64,000 nt of DNA from Clavaria fumosa (GCA_951802425.1 OX637803.1:1178001-1242000), one strand, 5' to 3'. Positions 44,268 to 56,592 are shown, counted from the stretch's first letter. Made by a program: numbers and translations. The notes: generated by a model not told the origin, from the sequence alone.

Positions 44268-45918
44268 ATGAGGTAAGGGTCTCACGACGGCGAGCGATTG
44301 CAATGCAGATAGAACTTTGCCACAAATACTTTTGTCTTTCTCTTCCGATCCGCAGAACACTGTGTTGACGCAATCCTAGCGCCAGGGTCGTACTCCCTGC
44401 TTCGGGAGCCGTGCTACCTGATCCGGTGTCAGACGGCGCCTGTTGTGCCCGCGATTCTCGTGAGGAGGTGGTAGATAAGAAGAAAGAAGAGGATGACACA
44501 AAAGAGGACGACACAGGAGACGAGGACGACGAGCACGAGTGCCCACCTACGCCGGAGGAAGAGGAAGGTGATTTCCTCGAGGGCTGGCCGGACGATACGG
44601 AGGTGCGAATGCGCCTCCCCTATTCCTTGCACGCGGGGTACCGCCGCTGCTCACGAGCCACGCGCGTCTTTTGATCTCTGTCGTTAGGAACTCGAACTGC
44701 TCCATCTGCGCATCAGCTCGATCAGCAACCTGCACCTGCCGCGCTTCGCCCAGCTGCGGAAACTCTGCCTGCGGCAGAACAGCGTCTCGGTGCTGCCGAC
44801 GGACGTCTTTGCGCAACTGACGTTGTTGGAGGAGCTGGATCTGTATGACAACAAAATCCGTTCCATTGGCAACGCGCTCAATAGGTTGGTCAACCTCAAG
44901 TGAGTTGGATGTTACCGTGATTCTCTTCAACGCGACTCTGAACGTCGTCACAAGAATATTGGATCTTTCATTCAATCTGCTCAAGGCCGTCCCAGATACT
45001 TTGCATCACCTAAAATCTCTGGAAACAATATATTTCGTGCAAAATCGCATACGTAAAATAACTGGATTGGAGATGGTCACCACATTGCGCAGCCTTGAGC
45101 TCGGAGGCAATAGAATTAGGGTGAGCGCGACCCGATGCCCTTTTTCCAGGGGGAGCCATTTTTGATGCTTGCTTGATCCATTAGCGAATTGAGTGTCTGG
45201 ACTCGCTTGCAAACCTGGAGGAGCTCTGGCTGGGGAAGAACAAAATAACGAACTTAGAGGTGCGCTCCAGTCCGCCACGAGGGCTTGGCGGTCCGTAGCC
45301 GCATTCTGAATATGTCTTGTAATAGAACCTCGGGTCGTTAAAGCGTCTGAAAATACTAGCGCTCCAGTCAAACCGGATCACCAAGCTTGAGGGACTCGAG
45401 CAGCTAGAAAACCTGGAAGATCTGCATCTTAGCCATAATGGAATCGAGCGGCTAGAGGGCCTCGAGAACAACGTACGTCTGTCTCCTGGTATTCGCGTTT
45501 GGGGCGCTCATATCATTTGGGATCCAGCGGAAGTTGACAACGCTCGACCTTGGGAATAATTTTGTCACTAGACTAGAGAATGTGTCTCATTTGACGGAGC
45601 TGGAGGAGTTATGGGTTCGTCTCGAACCCCTGCCCTTCACCTGCACGCGCTTGGTTAACAATATCTCGTGTACAGATAAACCACAACAAGATCTCGGGCT
45701 TTGATGACCTCGGACCACAATTGAGCCACCTTAACCACCTGCAAACTTTGTATCTAGAAGGCAACCCTTGCCAGACGGACGACAGGCCTGTGTACCGACG
45801 CAAGGTCATGCTGGCCCTTCCGCAACTCAAGCAGATTGATGCGACGTGCGTACTAGAACACTCGGCCATTCATCCCGCGTACTGATACGGGGTTCCGCAC
45901 AGATACACGAGAGTCTAG
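44268..45918 (+). CDS. sds22: Protein phosphatase 1 regulatory subunit SDS22
   Basis: Leucine-rich-repeat protein with about eleven 22-residue repeats: LHLRISSISNLHLPRFAQLR, LRQNSVSVLPTDVFAQLTLL, LDLYDNKIRSIGNALNRLVN, LDLSFNLLKAVPDTLHHLKS, IYFVQNRIRKITGLEMVTTL, LELGGNRIR, LWLGKNKITNLENLGSLKRL, LALQSNRITKLEGLEQLENL, LHLSHNGIERLEGLENNRKL, LDLGNNFVTRLENVSHLTEL and LWINHNKISGFDDLGPQLSH. The LRR cap is LYLEGNPCQTDDRPVYRRKV, and it ends QIDATYTRV at 45918. The acidic N-terminus (EDDTKEDDTGDEDDEHECPP) is usual. The start is inferred: a 5-nt coding exon ATGAG (44268-44272) spliced to 44380 gives MSARVVLPASGAVLPDP. SDS22 binds PP1 catalytic subunit, acts in its assembly and localisation and is needed for mitotic exit. 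Confidence 0.92.
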
Positions 45919-46163
45919 GGTCGCAATGAGCAGTTGGCACGGTTTTTTTTCTTTTCGAGCGATAACGGGTGTTGCCTAAGGCGAGAAACAACCGTCGCAC
46001 TGGAATGCCTTGCCGAGGCTGGCCAGACGTTATCTGCATAATTGAGTGGACTTTGTAGTGAAATAGAAATTTTCTGTATATGTACATGACCAGGAGGATT
46101 ATATAATGAGAGGTTTGGAAGACTTTTGCAAATGCAAATGTTGTAGTCATCGTATCGTATAGC

Positions 46164-47750
46164 ATGGCTCCCTCCAACCGTATATCCAGTTCCTTCTTCG
46201 ACCTCAAGGCAGAAATAGTCAAGCAGACTGAAGAGTTCGCGAAGCACAAATCCGCAGGCAAAGGCAAGCTCTTGGTAGGTGGCGTGAAACGGCCAGACAA
46301 GGTGAGACTGTAGTCAACGCTGCTTCATGGAGACGCAATTTATAAGGAAGTCGTCGTCTCGCAGAAACCGACCGTATGGGCACGCCAGAACAAGGGTGTC
46401 GCTGCTCGAGCGTCGCGCGACGCCCAGCTCGAGGAGGTCAGCAAGCCGACGCTTGACTCGGCTCGCGCCGCTCTAGAGCGGAAAGCCAAGATATATGATA
46501 AGTTGAAGAAGGGGAAGACTGGTGGCTTGAGCGAGAGTCAGTTTGATGCGTTGTTGGTCGATGTGGGTTTTATTACTTTTGTTCCTCGTCGGGCCAACAG
46601 GTTGTAACTGCCTGCTCGCTGGGCCCAGTTTGATTTGAAGCCACAAGACGAGGATACGTTCCAGTCGGATAGCGATGACGTGGACGAATCTCTGGTTGTC
46701 CCAACGGCGCCTGCCGATAGTGAGGCACGTCTCTGGCGCTTAGATCTTCCCTCAAAAGCAAGCTGTCTGAAGGCTCTTCTGCTCTAGGACCCCATTGTGG
46801 AGTACGAGGATGAATTTGGGCGGGTTCGAACAAGTCGCCGATCAGAGATCCCCCGTCACTTACTCCCTTCAAATGACGGCTCCACTGTCCTCGACGACGA
46901 GTACGTATTTACTTGCTCGGCCCACCCCTTTTCAATTTCGCTTTGCTAATACACTCCACAGAGACCTGATCATCCGTACGTCTAGGCGATAACCGCCCCC
47001 AGCCGGCCCTCCACTACTATGCTAAATTTTCTTTATCCAGGGAACCCGGTGAACCACTTCCCCGTATATGAACCCACCGCAGAGCGCGTCGCGAAGATCA
47101 CGGAGGAGTTCTCCGAAGCCAACAACCCGCTTAACGTGCACTATGACGCGACGCAGGAGGTGCGCGCCAAGGGCACGGGGTTCTACGCCTTCTCCGCGGA
47201 CGAGGAGACGCGTCAGCGGCAGATGGAGGAACTCAAGGCCGCGCGGACCGAGACGGAGGCGACACGTAAGGAGACGGGCGCCGTGGACGTGCTGCCGGGC
47301 GAGATCGAGGGCATGCGCGACGAGGGCGCGGCGGTGGCCGGTAGCAGGGCGATGGAGAAGCGGAAACGGGAGTTGGAGGAGCGGAGGCGGATGATTGCTG
47401 CCAAACGGCAGAAGTTGAAGGGCAACGACGTGCTGCCACCCCCAGCAGCAACGGCAGACGTATCTTCCGAGACAGGCGGGTCTGGTCCTGTAGGTCCGTC
47501 GGTGGCGTCAGGTCCAGCGACGAGGCGTGAAGATGTCTCCACGGTCGAGGCTGCGTCGAGTGCAGCGTCTACCACGCAAACTGATCCGTTGGCCGCACTT
47601 GAAGCCGCATCGATCAAGGCGGCGGGACAAGATACGAAGGCGGAGACAGGCAAACCATCACATATCGCGAAAGGCAAGGGGAAATTTGACCCCGGCGCAC
47701 TTGAGAGTGCTGAAGCCTTCCTGGCTCATTGGACTGGCCTGCCACAATAA
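46164..47750 (+). CDS. CCDC174-like protein (DUF4078)
   Basis: Starts MAPSNRISSSFFDLKAEIVK at 46164 and runs over six or seven exons. Segments are GKGKLLVGGVKRPDK, KPTVWARQNKGVAARASRDA, YDKLKKGKTGGLSESQFDAL, QSDSDDVDESLVVPTAP and IVEYEDEFGRVRTSRRSEIP. The long last exon reads NHFPVYEPTAERVAKITEEF, LNVHYDATQEVRAKGTGFYA and FSADEETRQRQMEELKAART. It then has a charged coiled coil (RAMEKRKRELEERRRMIAAK) and an Ala/Thr-rich tail ending AHWTGLPQ. The EDEFGR-R and tail pattern, with KGTGFY-FS-DEE-R, is the CCDC174/DUF4078 signature. The human homologue is nuclear and associates with splicing and exon-junction factors; the fungal role is untested. Confidence 0.85.
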
Positions 47751-48307
47751 CGCAATCTCGGTGCTCTTGGTTAGAGGCGGAGATGAGGGTTAGTCAGCGG
47801 ACGGGTTCCTTGTCCGTCTGCACACGATACAGAGTGAGCCTGAGCGAGGAGGAACCTGCACCGATGGCGAAGACAAGCGGCTGCACGTCCATAGATTTGG
47901 ATTCGCCAACTATAGTTACGGTAAGTACTTTACAGGTGACCTGAGAATAATGGGAACTTTATTGCTGGTCGTGTAGGAGAAACACAACTATCGGCGACAT
48001 GCACGTGCATTAGCATCAACATGATCTTATACGTCTACCACATCCTCGGCTGTCGTGAAATGTATTATCAGTAAAAAATCATATAAAACATGGGTCAAAA
48101 AAAGTCCGATGTTCTGGTTCTGTCCACTGCATATTGCTGGGGTGGGTCGATGCGTGGCTTGGGAAAACAAGGATTGTCGTCATGAATACTTGCGTTAAAC
48201 AAAAATAGGTAAACCATCTAGGCGAACAACGTCAGTCATTAGATCTCACGAAAGGACACCAAAGAACGCACCGACGCACGGCGCGCGTCCCGCCCATAAA
48301 GGCGCAC
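47751..48307. other. Convergent 3' region
   Basis: Between the CCDC174-like gene and the casein kinase gene. AT-rich 48040-48110 probably holds polyadenylation signals. No supported gene. Confidence 0.5.
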
Positions 48308-50675
48308 CTACGCCCGACAGCAAAATATCGCCCAGAACCCGCGCGAGCGCGACCCATGTCCGTCGTCCATGCGATCCCGGTGGTGGACTCCCGCACCATT
48401 GTCCGCCCCAGGATACCCCGCGGGGACGTGCGTCATGTTGAACCCGCTTACGCCATTCATGCGAGGCAGTGCCGCATTATCACCATACTTCCCTGCACCG
48501 CCCCCGATCGCGGGCTCGCTCCCTGCACCTAGACCGCCGTCGACCGCGCGTGACGCCGACGTGCTCGCGAACGGATGTTGCTGGTGCGTCCCGCTGGCAT
48601 GCGGCGTCACTGTCGTCGGTGGGCTCTGCCGCCGGCTCCCTGGGAGCGGGCGCATGCTTTCCGGGATCTTTAGAGGCGATACAGAGACCCCACGTCCAGC
48701 CGCTCCGCTCCCGCCGTCCTTCAGCCGTGCCGGTATGGGGCTGCTCACGGCCAGCAGCGGCGAGGGGGACGAGGAGGTGGCGGTGGCATTGGCGTTGGCT
48801 ATTGTTGGCCCGTCCAGGTGGGGTGGACGCGCGGACCGCCGCGGGGCGCCTGGCTCGCGATCTCGTTCGCGCTCCCGGTCGTTGTCGGCCCGTCTGTGGT
48901 CGGCACGCGTCCGGTGCGCGTTCCGGGCGGTGGCTGCGTTGGCGTGGGCCTGCGCCAGCAGCGCAGCTGGGGTCTGTGGGGAATATGATCAGTGAATCGG
49001 TGGATTGCTGCAAACGACGTCCATAGAGAATGAAAGACGCACATCGCCGCCAGACTTGTTGCTGAGCAACATCCAGTCAAACACGCTGTCATCCTGCTCG
49101 CCAAAAGTCTTGAGCACGATCGTGAACAGCTCGCGTAGAAATTCGTAATCGGGACCCTCGTCGAACCCGAGCTTGCGCACGTAGTTCATGTAGATGGCGA
49201 ATTCCTCTGATGTCGAAGCCCAGTGTCACAACTGAGATCTTCCAGATTAAAGGCTGCTAACACACCTGGGAAGCCTTCGCACAGCTCCGATATAGGCGAG
49301 CTCTGCTTCTTCTCCCCTAACAAACGAGTCAACGACCCGCAGCAGATAAAAAGAAAGGCCAGTCTTTACCAATCTTCTCATACTTTTGCTTATTTGTCGC
49401 GGCCCTCAAACCCTGCCATGGCAAACCCCCTCTCAAAAAATACATGAAAACATGCCCGAGCGACTCGAGGTCGTCCCGGCGCGACTGTTCGCGCCCGAGA
49501 TGAGTGTTGATCGACATGTACCGCGCAGTGCCAGAGAGCGACTTTCGCTCGCGGTACGGGATGTGTATTTTCGTCTTGGGGTCACGGTAGTGCTTCGCCA
49601 TGCCGAAGTCTGTGCCGGAGGTAAACGGATGGCGGGGTCAGTGGCTGGCGCGGGAGAGAAAGGGATGGATCGAATCACCGATGATGTGGATGGTGTTTGC
49701 AGCTTTCGTACCCGGTACACCGATCAGGAAGTTGTCCGGTTTGATGTCGCGGTATATGAGCGATTTCTCGTGTACCGCTTGTACCCGCGTTATCTGGAAA
49801 CGAATAATCAGGGGGAGATCACACAAGGCATCCCAACCGCAGAGGCCTACCATCTGTTTGGCGGCCATGCACACCGTCTTGAGACTAAACCGCCGTCCAC
49901 ACATATCAAAAAGGTCCTCCAAATTGGGGCCGAGCAAGTCGATGACGAGCATGTTGTGGAGCCCTTCCTGACCAAAGTGGTGGACCTGGGGCACACCGGC
50001 TGCATATCGGGTAGAGGAAGCAAGAGAAACGAGGCGAAAACGAAAGAACCTAGCATGTTAAAAATGTCGCGGCAGAGAGAAGGGAGAGGAGGACGCACTG
50101 GTGCTCGCGAGAATGCGGTAGGACCGGAACTCATCCCGAAGTTGGGGTGCGTCAGTTTTTCGAGGTTCCTGCTCAGAGAAACAGAAGAGCAAGAAGGGAA
50201 AAAAAAAGTCAGCGTGATGATCACAACCTCCACAGAAAAGGATCGCACAAATTTTATGGCAACGGGTTGGCCAGTGGAGAGCTTTGTCCCTGAAAGAAAA
50301 CGACGGTTAGGATGCTCTGCGCTATCGATCACGGGGCGTCGCTAGATGGGTGCGCTAGCTACTGTGTTACCAGCAGCCGATATCGACATGGCGAACAAAT
50401 GTCAAAACGCTGGCAGCGAGCTATCCCAGCGCAAAAAGGACGGGATAAGAGCGGACCATGCCCTCTCCCAAACCCAAAGTGACACAGCCGGGATGCAGCA
50501 TTCGATGGCTATGTCCACACCCACCCTGAGACAGATAGAGAAACACACCTTCAAAGACGACGCCAAACGAGCCCTCGCCTATCTTCTTACCGACACGATA
50601 GTTGATGCCGACGATGCCATTGGACTGCGACATGGGACTCGGCGACGAAGAGGCGATCACCTGTGTGGTGGTCAT
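48308..50675 (-). CDS. Casein kinase 1, Yck/gamma type, membrane-anchored
   Basis: Starts [20 protein letters not shown] at 50675. Glycine-rich loop [16 protein letters not shown], then [19 protein letters not shown] exon (VAIK lysine), [20 protein letters not shown], catalytic loop [16 protein letters not shown] (CK1-specific RDIKPDNFL), [11 protein letters not shown], the CK1 substrate loop [20 protein letters not shown], and [20 protein letters not shown]. The kinase domain ends with [14 protein letters not shown] and [13 protein letters not shown] long Ser/Pro/Thr-rich tail ends [11 protein letters not shown] at 48308. The terminal Cys pair is a palmitoylation site as in yeast Yck1/Yck2, so the kinase should sit at the plasma membrane. 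Yck kinases act in nutrient signalling, endocytosis and morphogenesis. Confidence 0.93.
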
Positions 50676-51328
50676 CGCCAGACGATTGTTGGAGTACGTT
50701 TACCGACGAGGGATAGGGAGATGTACGAGGTCGCTGCGGTTCTAGCGAAGAAAAAGAGAGAAAGGTTGAATGTAAAGGATTTGAGTAGAGTGCGGGGGGG
50801 AGGGGATGTAAAGCTGTAATGGGGTACAAGGCGGTACGTACGGAGAGAGTGTTAGAACGGCTGCTGCAGTGTTAGAGCGATGACCACGTGCCATCAATGT
50901 GTTACTGAATCGGCTTAACCGTATGGCCAGGTCGCCAAGTCATTGTGATGATGGATGGCGCTAGGAACGAGTTTCATCTATCTTTTCGCGTCTCAGAATT
51001 TTGAACGCAATTTAAGTCCTTTTACTGTACAACCCACGTCTCTAAGCAATGTCCAATTTCAAACAAGAAGGAAGAAGATCCACTCCTCTGTACAATGATT
51101 AAAGTACAGCTGTTTTTGGGCCATAGATAGTTATACAGCAGGACCGTGCAGAGAAGGTGAAATTGATATCAGAGGAGCTGAACCACGAGGATAGGACAGA
51201 GAAAGGGGGGGAGGGAAAAAAAAAAGAGGACGCAGAAAAAAAAGAGGACGCAGAAAAAAAAAGGCCATTGGCCACGTGAGAGCGTATATTGCTGAGATGA
51301 TAAGCGTTGATCGTGGCGTTTGACCGAA
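50676..51328. other. Intergenic with A-rich 18 bp tandem repeat
   Basis: Upstream of the CK1 gene and downstream of the FrnE-like gene. At 51226-51261 the 18-nt unit gaggacgcagaaaaaaaa occurs twice in tandem within an A-rich tract. No supported gene. Confidence 0.55.
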
Positions 51329-52246
51329 TCACACTTTGAGCCCTTCGGGGATTGCGGTCGAGGGCGGGGGCACTGCAGGCTCTCTCGCCAATTTTTCAAA
51401 GAGCTGGTGCGAAACCACATGGCAATGAGAGACGAATAACAAACCAAATGGCGAAGGGAGGATGGCAAACCTTGATGTACGTCTCAGCCTTCTGCGCCCC
51501 AGAAATCACCCACTTCCCATCGATAAATGTATACGGCACACCCTTGACCCCGACAGTCTTAGCGTCCGCCGCCATCTTTTGCACGTCCTCCTTGAGTTCG
51601 TCTGACGTTAAGAACTGAACAGCCTGTGCACGGGCCGGATCAGAAAGTGTCATTGACCTCTAAACGCTGCATGAGAGGTCGTACCTCTTCCTTGGACATG
51701 AGCTCTGTGCCCTCCGCAATCTCTGCGAGGACAGGGATGAGTGCGATGTTCTTCTGCTCCGTGAAATAGGCCTTGAGGATGCCGGTTAGCACACGGCACT
51801 GCACATCCTGCCCGCCAACTTGGTACGCCTTGAACAGCAGCCGATGTGCACGGCTCGTCGACACGATCGGATTGCCCGTCACTGACCTGCCCACCATCCC
51901 GACTCAGATAAACAAGGGGTCCCCAGGGCGCCATGGCTCACATTTCAATCCCGACCCGCTCTGCCTCCGCCTGGACGGCGCTAAGGTCGAGCTTGCACTT
52001 GATAGCGGAGCGCTCCATGACGCCGTCCTCGGGCAAGTCCGGGACAAGGAAGTACGGGCAATACCGCACATCGAGGCTCACGGGCAGCGCAGCGCAGGCC
52101 GCGATAGCGTTCTGCAAGTCTTTGTGGCCAATGTAGCAGAATGGGCAGATCTAAGGGGTTGAGTCAGAATAGAGGGGCGGTTGATTGAGAGTGACCCAAC
52201 GCACAAAGTCGGTGAATACGATGAGCTTGACGAGTCGAGAGGCCAT
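51329..52246 (-). CDS. DsbA-family thioredoxin-fold oxidoreductase (FrnE-like)
   Basis: Starts MASRLVKLIVFTDFV at 52246. After a short intron comes ICPFCYIGHKDLQNAIA, the CxxC active site on the first thioredoxin helix. It continues VRYCPYFLVPDLPEDGVMER, AEAERVGIEM, then VVGRSVTGNPIVSTSRAHRL, LFKAYQVGGQDVQCRVLTGI, LKAYFTEQKNIALIPVLAEI, the cis-Pro region VGVKGVPYTFIDGKWVISGA and a final helix FEKLAREPAVPP, ending EGLKV at 51329. This is the FrnE/polyketide-type DSBA branch: an all-alpha insertion in a thioredoxin fold, a cis-Pro preceded by Val, and a cytosolic location with no signal peptide. It probably performs dithiol-disulfide or glutathione-linked chemistry; the substrate is unknown. 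Confidence 0.88.
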
Positions 52247-52494
52247 TAGCTTCGCTCCGAACGGTGTATGTGAACTATAAACGCAAGACGAGTGACAATA
52301 TCAGTGCTCGGGGAACGCCCTCGTCGTCTGCATAGAGTCTGTTGCCAATGGCTTACTGCAACACCGCTCTGATGACTGACCGGATGATTTGCTGTGACAC
52401 AGCAAAGACAAATCGCTGACAAATGACGACATTTTGATTACGTGAGATTGCACAGCCATAGCACAGCCCCCTATTCTACATGACTGTGACGAGC

Positions 52495-54387
52495 TTATGC
52501 ACTTTCCTCAACTAGCGCCAGATTCAGCTCGCGATCAAGCAGCAGCGCGAGCTTCAGGTCCTCCTCCTCTTGCGCTTTTCGTCGCGCGAGTGCTTGCTCC
52601 GCGTCTAGACGCGCAGCCGCCAACGCGGCATCCCGCTTGTCTCCCTGCCGGGACTGCGGCTGCTGCGCCTTCGGTGCCGTCGTCTCCCCTTGCTCCAATG
52701 CCGGCAAGGCTGGCTGCGTTTTCGATCGAGGCTCCTTTTGTGACACAGGCGCGCCTGGTGGGAGCGGCAGCGGATGACTGTATTTGTCATTCAAGTACGG
52801 ATCCGGCAAGCCTGCTTCCGGGCCCTGTTGTTGTCCACCATGCGGGGGGAATATCGCGCCAGGGGTGGGGGTACGCTGCACAGACCAGCCAAGCGGGCTC
52901 GGGCTTGGGCTCGGGCCCCGCCATGGCTGCTGCTGCTGCTGGTAGAGATGATGCTGGGGGCTTGGCGGAGGTGGATACAAAGCTACTGAGGTGGGCGGGT
53001 ACGGCGCCAGATTGCTCGGTGGTTGTACGGCGTACGTTGGCGGAATATTCAGCGGGTATAATGTTGAGGGTGCTGGTTGGGGCGTCACGGCGCCATGTCT
53101 GGGCCCCGCTGTGATGGGGGGCGAGTACCGCGCCGGTGTCGATACGGACTGATATGGCAAAGACGGCTCGTACGTAACGTAGGGTGGCTTTGGCTGGGGC
53201 GTCGGTGTAATAGGAGACACATACGACGGGATCGCCGATGATTCAACAGGCAAGTACGGCGCAGGCGTGGCGGCAGCAGCGGCAGGGACTTGCTGCCGCT
53301 GCGTCCCAGTGACAGACTGATACGCGACCGTGCGCTCACGGTCCTGGTACGGAGGCGTGCGTGGCGGCGACGCGGCAATCGGGTACTCCGCAATCGGATA
53401 GTCCGTGCGCGGCGGGGACTGTCCTGTCGGTTCACGCACGTTGGCACTCCTACCAGGGCGGAGCACGGCTGGCACTGCTGTCACCGCTGGCGATTGTACG
53501 TCGGCGGCGGCCGAGGGCACGCGAGTTTGGCCGTGGCGGCCGGGTGAGGCGGACGACGAGCGAGAGGAAGACGGGGACGAGGTGGAGGGTGGCGCGTCGA
53601 GCCTTGAGGGGTACCTGTCCCTGTCTTGCTGTGTGTTCCCGTCAGGGCGGATGCGTCTCGTGGGCGCGGGCGATGACCCAGGGGATTCGCGCGCAGGGCG
53701 CGACGCCGAGCTCGGAGCAGCGTCAGGGGGGTACTGGTACACGTCGGTCAGGCGCGTTGTGCGATCTGCCGCAGAGAGCTTGGACGGGTGCCGCTGGAGG
53801 TTTGCGCCAGACGCTGGCGGGGCGAGGAGGCTGACGCCTGATTTGGCTGCCGAAGACTTTTCAGGGACGGGCGGCGCGGCGGACGAGTAGAACGTCATCT
53901 CGAGATAGATCTCGCCGCAATAGGCGCCGTTCAGCTCGAGGGCGACCCATTCTAATAATAAGACGTTAGGGTAAGCATGTACGTGGAGGTGGAGTGTTGC
54001 GGGACTGACCGTCGAACTCTCCTGAGCGCAGCGTGTCAGAGATGTCGACCTGCGCCTTACCTAAGAGGTCGTCTGACTTTGACTCCTTGGCATAGCAAGA
54101 CACCTCCAGCTTGCGATGCTTATCCGTTGTTGCATTCACAATAGGAAATCGAAACTCTAAATAAGTGTTACAACGATGGTTTAGAAGCACAACGATGATG
54201 TTAAATAGCGGGACATACCCTCGTCCCAGAGAGGGTGCTGCCCGCCACGCTTGTCGATTTTGGTCTGCTGCGCGATGCCGCTGATGGCGAGCTTGGCGAA
54301 CGGGTCCTGCTTGCTAAACGAATGCTTGTCGCGCAGGTTCCGCGCCTTGAGCACCACGACGATGAGCGTGCCAATCACTTCGGACAT
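52495..54387 (-). CDS. C2-domain protein, Inn1/Fic1 (Ingression)-like
   Basis: Exon 1 begins MSEVIGTLIVVVLKARNLRD at 54387. The C2 domain continues KHSFSKQDPFAKLAISGIAQ, IDKRGGQHPLWDE + EFRFPIVNATTDKHRKLEVS, CYAKESKSDDLLGKAQVDIS, and EWVALELNGAYCGEIYLEMT. About 450 residues of Pro/Ser/Tyr-rich linker follow, full of PxxP motifs (PQPKPPYVTYEPSLPYQ), and a short C-terminal coiled coil (ALAAARLDAEQALARRKAQE). It ends LALVEESA at 52495. A single N-terminal C2 followed by PxxP repeats is the layout of yeast Inn1 and S. pombe Fic1, which bind SH3 domains of F-BAR proteins and help membrane ingression at cytokinesis. Assignment to that role is by architecture. Confidence 0.8.
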
Positions 54388-54819
54388 AGCCGGTAGTCGG
54401 TGGTGGTGGCAAAGTGTGTGCTGGTGGTGCTAGTGGTGATGGTGGTAGACAAGAAAGACAAAGCGGACAGTGACATTCCCTGAACGTCTCGGATGACATG
54501 CGGCTGTGCCATTTGTGGGTGCTGCGGTGCTACTGTGCACCGTGAGCACCGTGACGGACTTCTCGACCTACATCACATCGCGCAGTGAACAGCATTGTAT
54601 ACTGAGCCGTGGAAGCGTCGTGGTAGCGGGCTGTTTTTGATCCAATGGCGACTTCTGATGGTTCGAAACCCTAAAACTGATTGAACCCTGTCGTCGTGGC
54701 TTTCAATTCACAAGTCCACGGTCAGTCCGAGTAGTTATATTTATTATTACTTTTGGCTAGACATTCGCCAAACCAAAACCGGTCTGCTTTTTATTTGCTT
54801 TTTATCTGACCGTCCTGGT
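54388..54819. other. Intergenic
   Basis: Upstream region of the C2 gene, leading into the transposon-rich block. A ggttcgaaacc string at about 54659 resembles a tRNA B box, but no A box or acceptor stem is found. No gene called. Confidence 0.5.
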
Positions 54820-56042
54820 CACTGAAAGAATTTCTAATCTTTTCAGGGAGCAGAAGCCAGTCCTGTTCGAACTGTTGTTGGATAGATTCAAATTCTTTGT
54901 AGGGCACGATAGATTCCGGCTGAAGCTTTTCAAGAAGGGCTTTCTGGTACATGACTGCAGAGTACTGGAATCCGATGGTGTGAGCCCAGAACGTCTGAAT
55001 GGACGCCGCGACCACATACCGCCAAAATCAGCTGTCCCGCGCGTTTCTCGTCGCCGTGCAAAACATGAAGAGTAGCAAGTAGGGCTTCCAACACGGTAGC
55101 GCGAGCGGCTAGTGAGTTAATAAGCGTTACCCATTTGCCCTTCTCTTCCAGCGGTATCGGGACGGTGGGGGGGAACGTGACTTGATACTGCGCTTTAAGC
55201 TTCTTCAGCAACTTCTCAGCTGCATCGAGTTCCTTTCCACTGAGATCTACGGAAGGAGCCAATGAAGAAGAGATACTTGGTTGGCGTGGGCTACCTTGCT
55301 GCGAGGGCGGCTGTGAGGGCGGATGGGCGGGCGGATTTGCGCGCGGCTTCGCGCTTGGCACCGCCGCCGCGGGATGTGGGCCCAAGGCCCTGTATCCTTA
55401 AGCGATCCTGCCAGGCTTGATCGCTGCAGGCGGGTATGTCGGGTGGTGGATGACGGGCTGGGGATAGGAATATCGGTAGAGGGGTGCGGGGTGCTGCATG
55501 GGTGCGGGTCGGTAGAGGGGCACTGGGTGCTGGACGGCTGCAGGCCGGAAAACGGGTGCGCCGTACATGGGTGTCGGGTGTCCTCCATTCGAGTACACGA
55601 CTGCCACCGCGGCCATTGATTGTTGCGGTTGTTGCCAGTTCTGCTGCTGCCCCTATGAAGATTATCAGACCGCTGTCAATCTAAGAACGGATATCTTACA
55701 TTGGGCGGAGAATTCATGCGGGAATGAGGTTCAGCGCTTGTTGGACGCAGATCTCTAGGGTTCTGAGAGATTCTCCGCTCGGAAAGAGACTCGGGATCAA
55801 TCGGAGGAAAGCCGCCGACGAACCGTTCCTCAGGCCTCATTGTCGAATGGGTCACGCATGTATAGACGGTCGAATTCCAAGAGGTATAACTCGTATATAT
55901 CAGAGATCTGCTCAGCGACCTCCGGTGAGGATAATGCGGGCTGGTTGTCCTGGGCTGGGGTATATACGAAGCCCATTTGTGCCCCAATTTTTGGCCAGGC
56001 ATCCATCATGGTGACCTTTGCCACATCGAGTCCGAGATAAAT
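54820..56042 (-). pseudogene. ARID (SWI1-like) gene fragment, copy 1
   Basis: Reads from 56042 leftwards: a partial ARID domain, IYLGLDVAKVTMMDAWPKIG, AQMGFVYTPAQDNQPALSSP, EVAEQISDIYELYLLEFDRL. A frame change follows near 55850 into RPEERFVGGFPPIDPESLSE and RPTSAEPHSRMNSPPN. An intron leads to the Gln/Pro/Tyr-rich part (GQQQNWQQPQQSMAAVAVVY, APMQHPAPLYRYSYPQP). The helix LSGKELDAAEKLLKKLKAQY and FQYSAVMYQKALLEKLQPES come last. CAA-to-TAA makes a stop near 55400 (PGRIA-stop-GYRAL). About 130 bp present in copy 2 are missing next to it, probably deleted between aggcggg repeats. Both ends are cut off by unrelated sequence. ARID proteins of this type are DNA-binding SWI/SNF subunits; this copy is dead. 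Confidence 0.75.
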
Positions 56043-56378
56043 CTGTTATGAGATCAAGAGTTGCTGTGGTTTTATTGCATTTAAATATGTATTTGCAGTA
56101 GTCCAATCAGTTGCAGGTATAGCCCATGCATCCAGCGACAAGCATTGCTCGTGCCTCTGCATGCCCTGCTGGGCAAGGCAGAGCCTTCCAGCCACCAAGC
56201 AGAAGGAAGAGCACAAGAAGATGTGGCAGGTGCTATTACTCAAGTAGAGCATGACCAGGCAGGTCAGAGACAAGATGATATTGCTCATGTGATGTGGGAG
56301 CAGTTAGAACATACACAAAAAGACATTTGATTGCTATGAGAAAAAAAGTATCAGGAATAAGAAAGCTCATCCTGAATG
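56043..56378. other. Intron remnant and unassigned AT-rich DNA
   Basis: Begins with the intron upstream of the ARID exon (acceptor aacag at 56047-56043) and passes into AT-rich sequence without recognisable coding content. Confidence 0.4.
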
Positions 56379-56592
56379 TACAGTGACTCACAAAACTGTT
56401 CCAATGTTTGGAACCTTTCAATTTATTAGAGTGTAACTCATGAAGGAGTTTAGATAAAATTATGAAAATATTTATTCAAATGGGACACTATATAAGCCAT
56501 AACTGTACCAATTTTCAAAATATTTCAGTAACCCTTGACTGACATATGTGCATTTTTCTTAAGGGGTAACATTGGAACAGTTTTGTTGCAGG
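56379..56592. mobile_element. MITE relic with acaaaactgttccaatg terminal repeats
   Basis: Left end tacagtgactcacaaaactg and ttccaatgtttgg; right end aacattggaacagttttgt (reverse complement of the internal part of the left end). The terminal CAGTGACTCA part is not preserved on the right. Length about 210 bp, AT-rich, no coding capacity. TA-CAGT at the left suggests a Tc1/mariner-type element. Confidence 0.6.

Noticed and set aside
49386..50345. 319-codon plus-strand frame opposite the casein kinase
   Set aside because: Although long, it is antisense to clearly identified CK1 exons and introns and has no domain.
54640..54700. Possible tRNA (B-box-like ggttcgaaacc)
   Set aside because: No A box at proper distance and no acceptor stem pairing.
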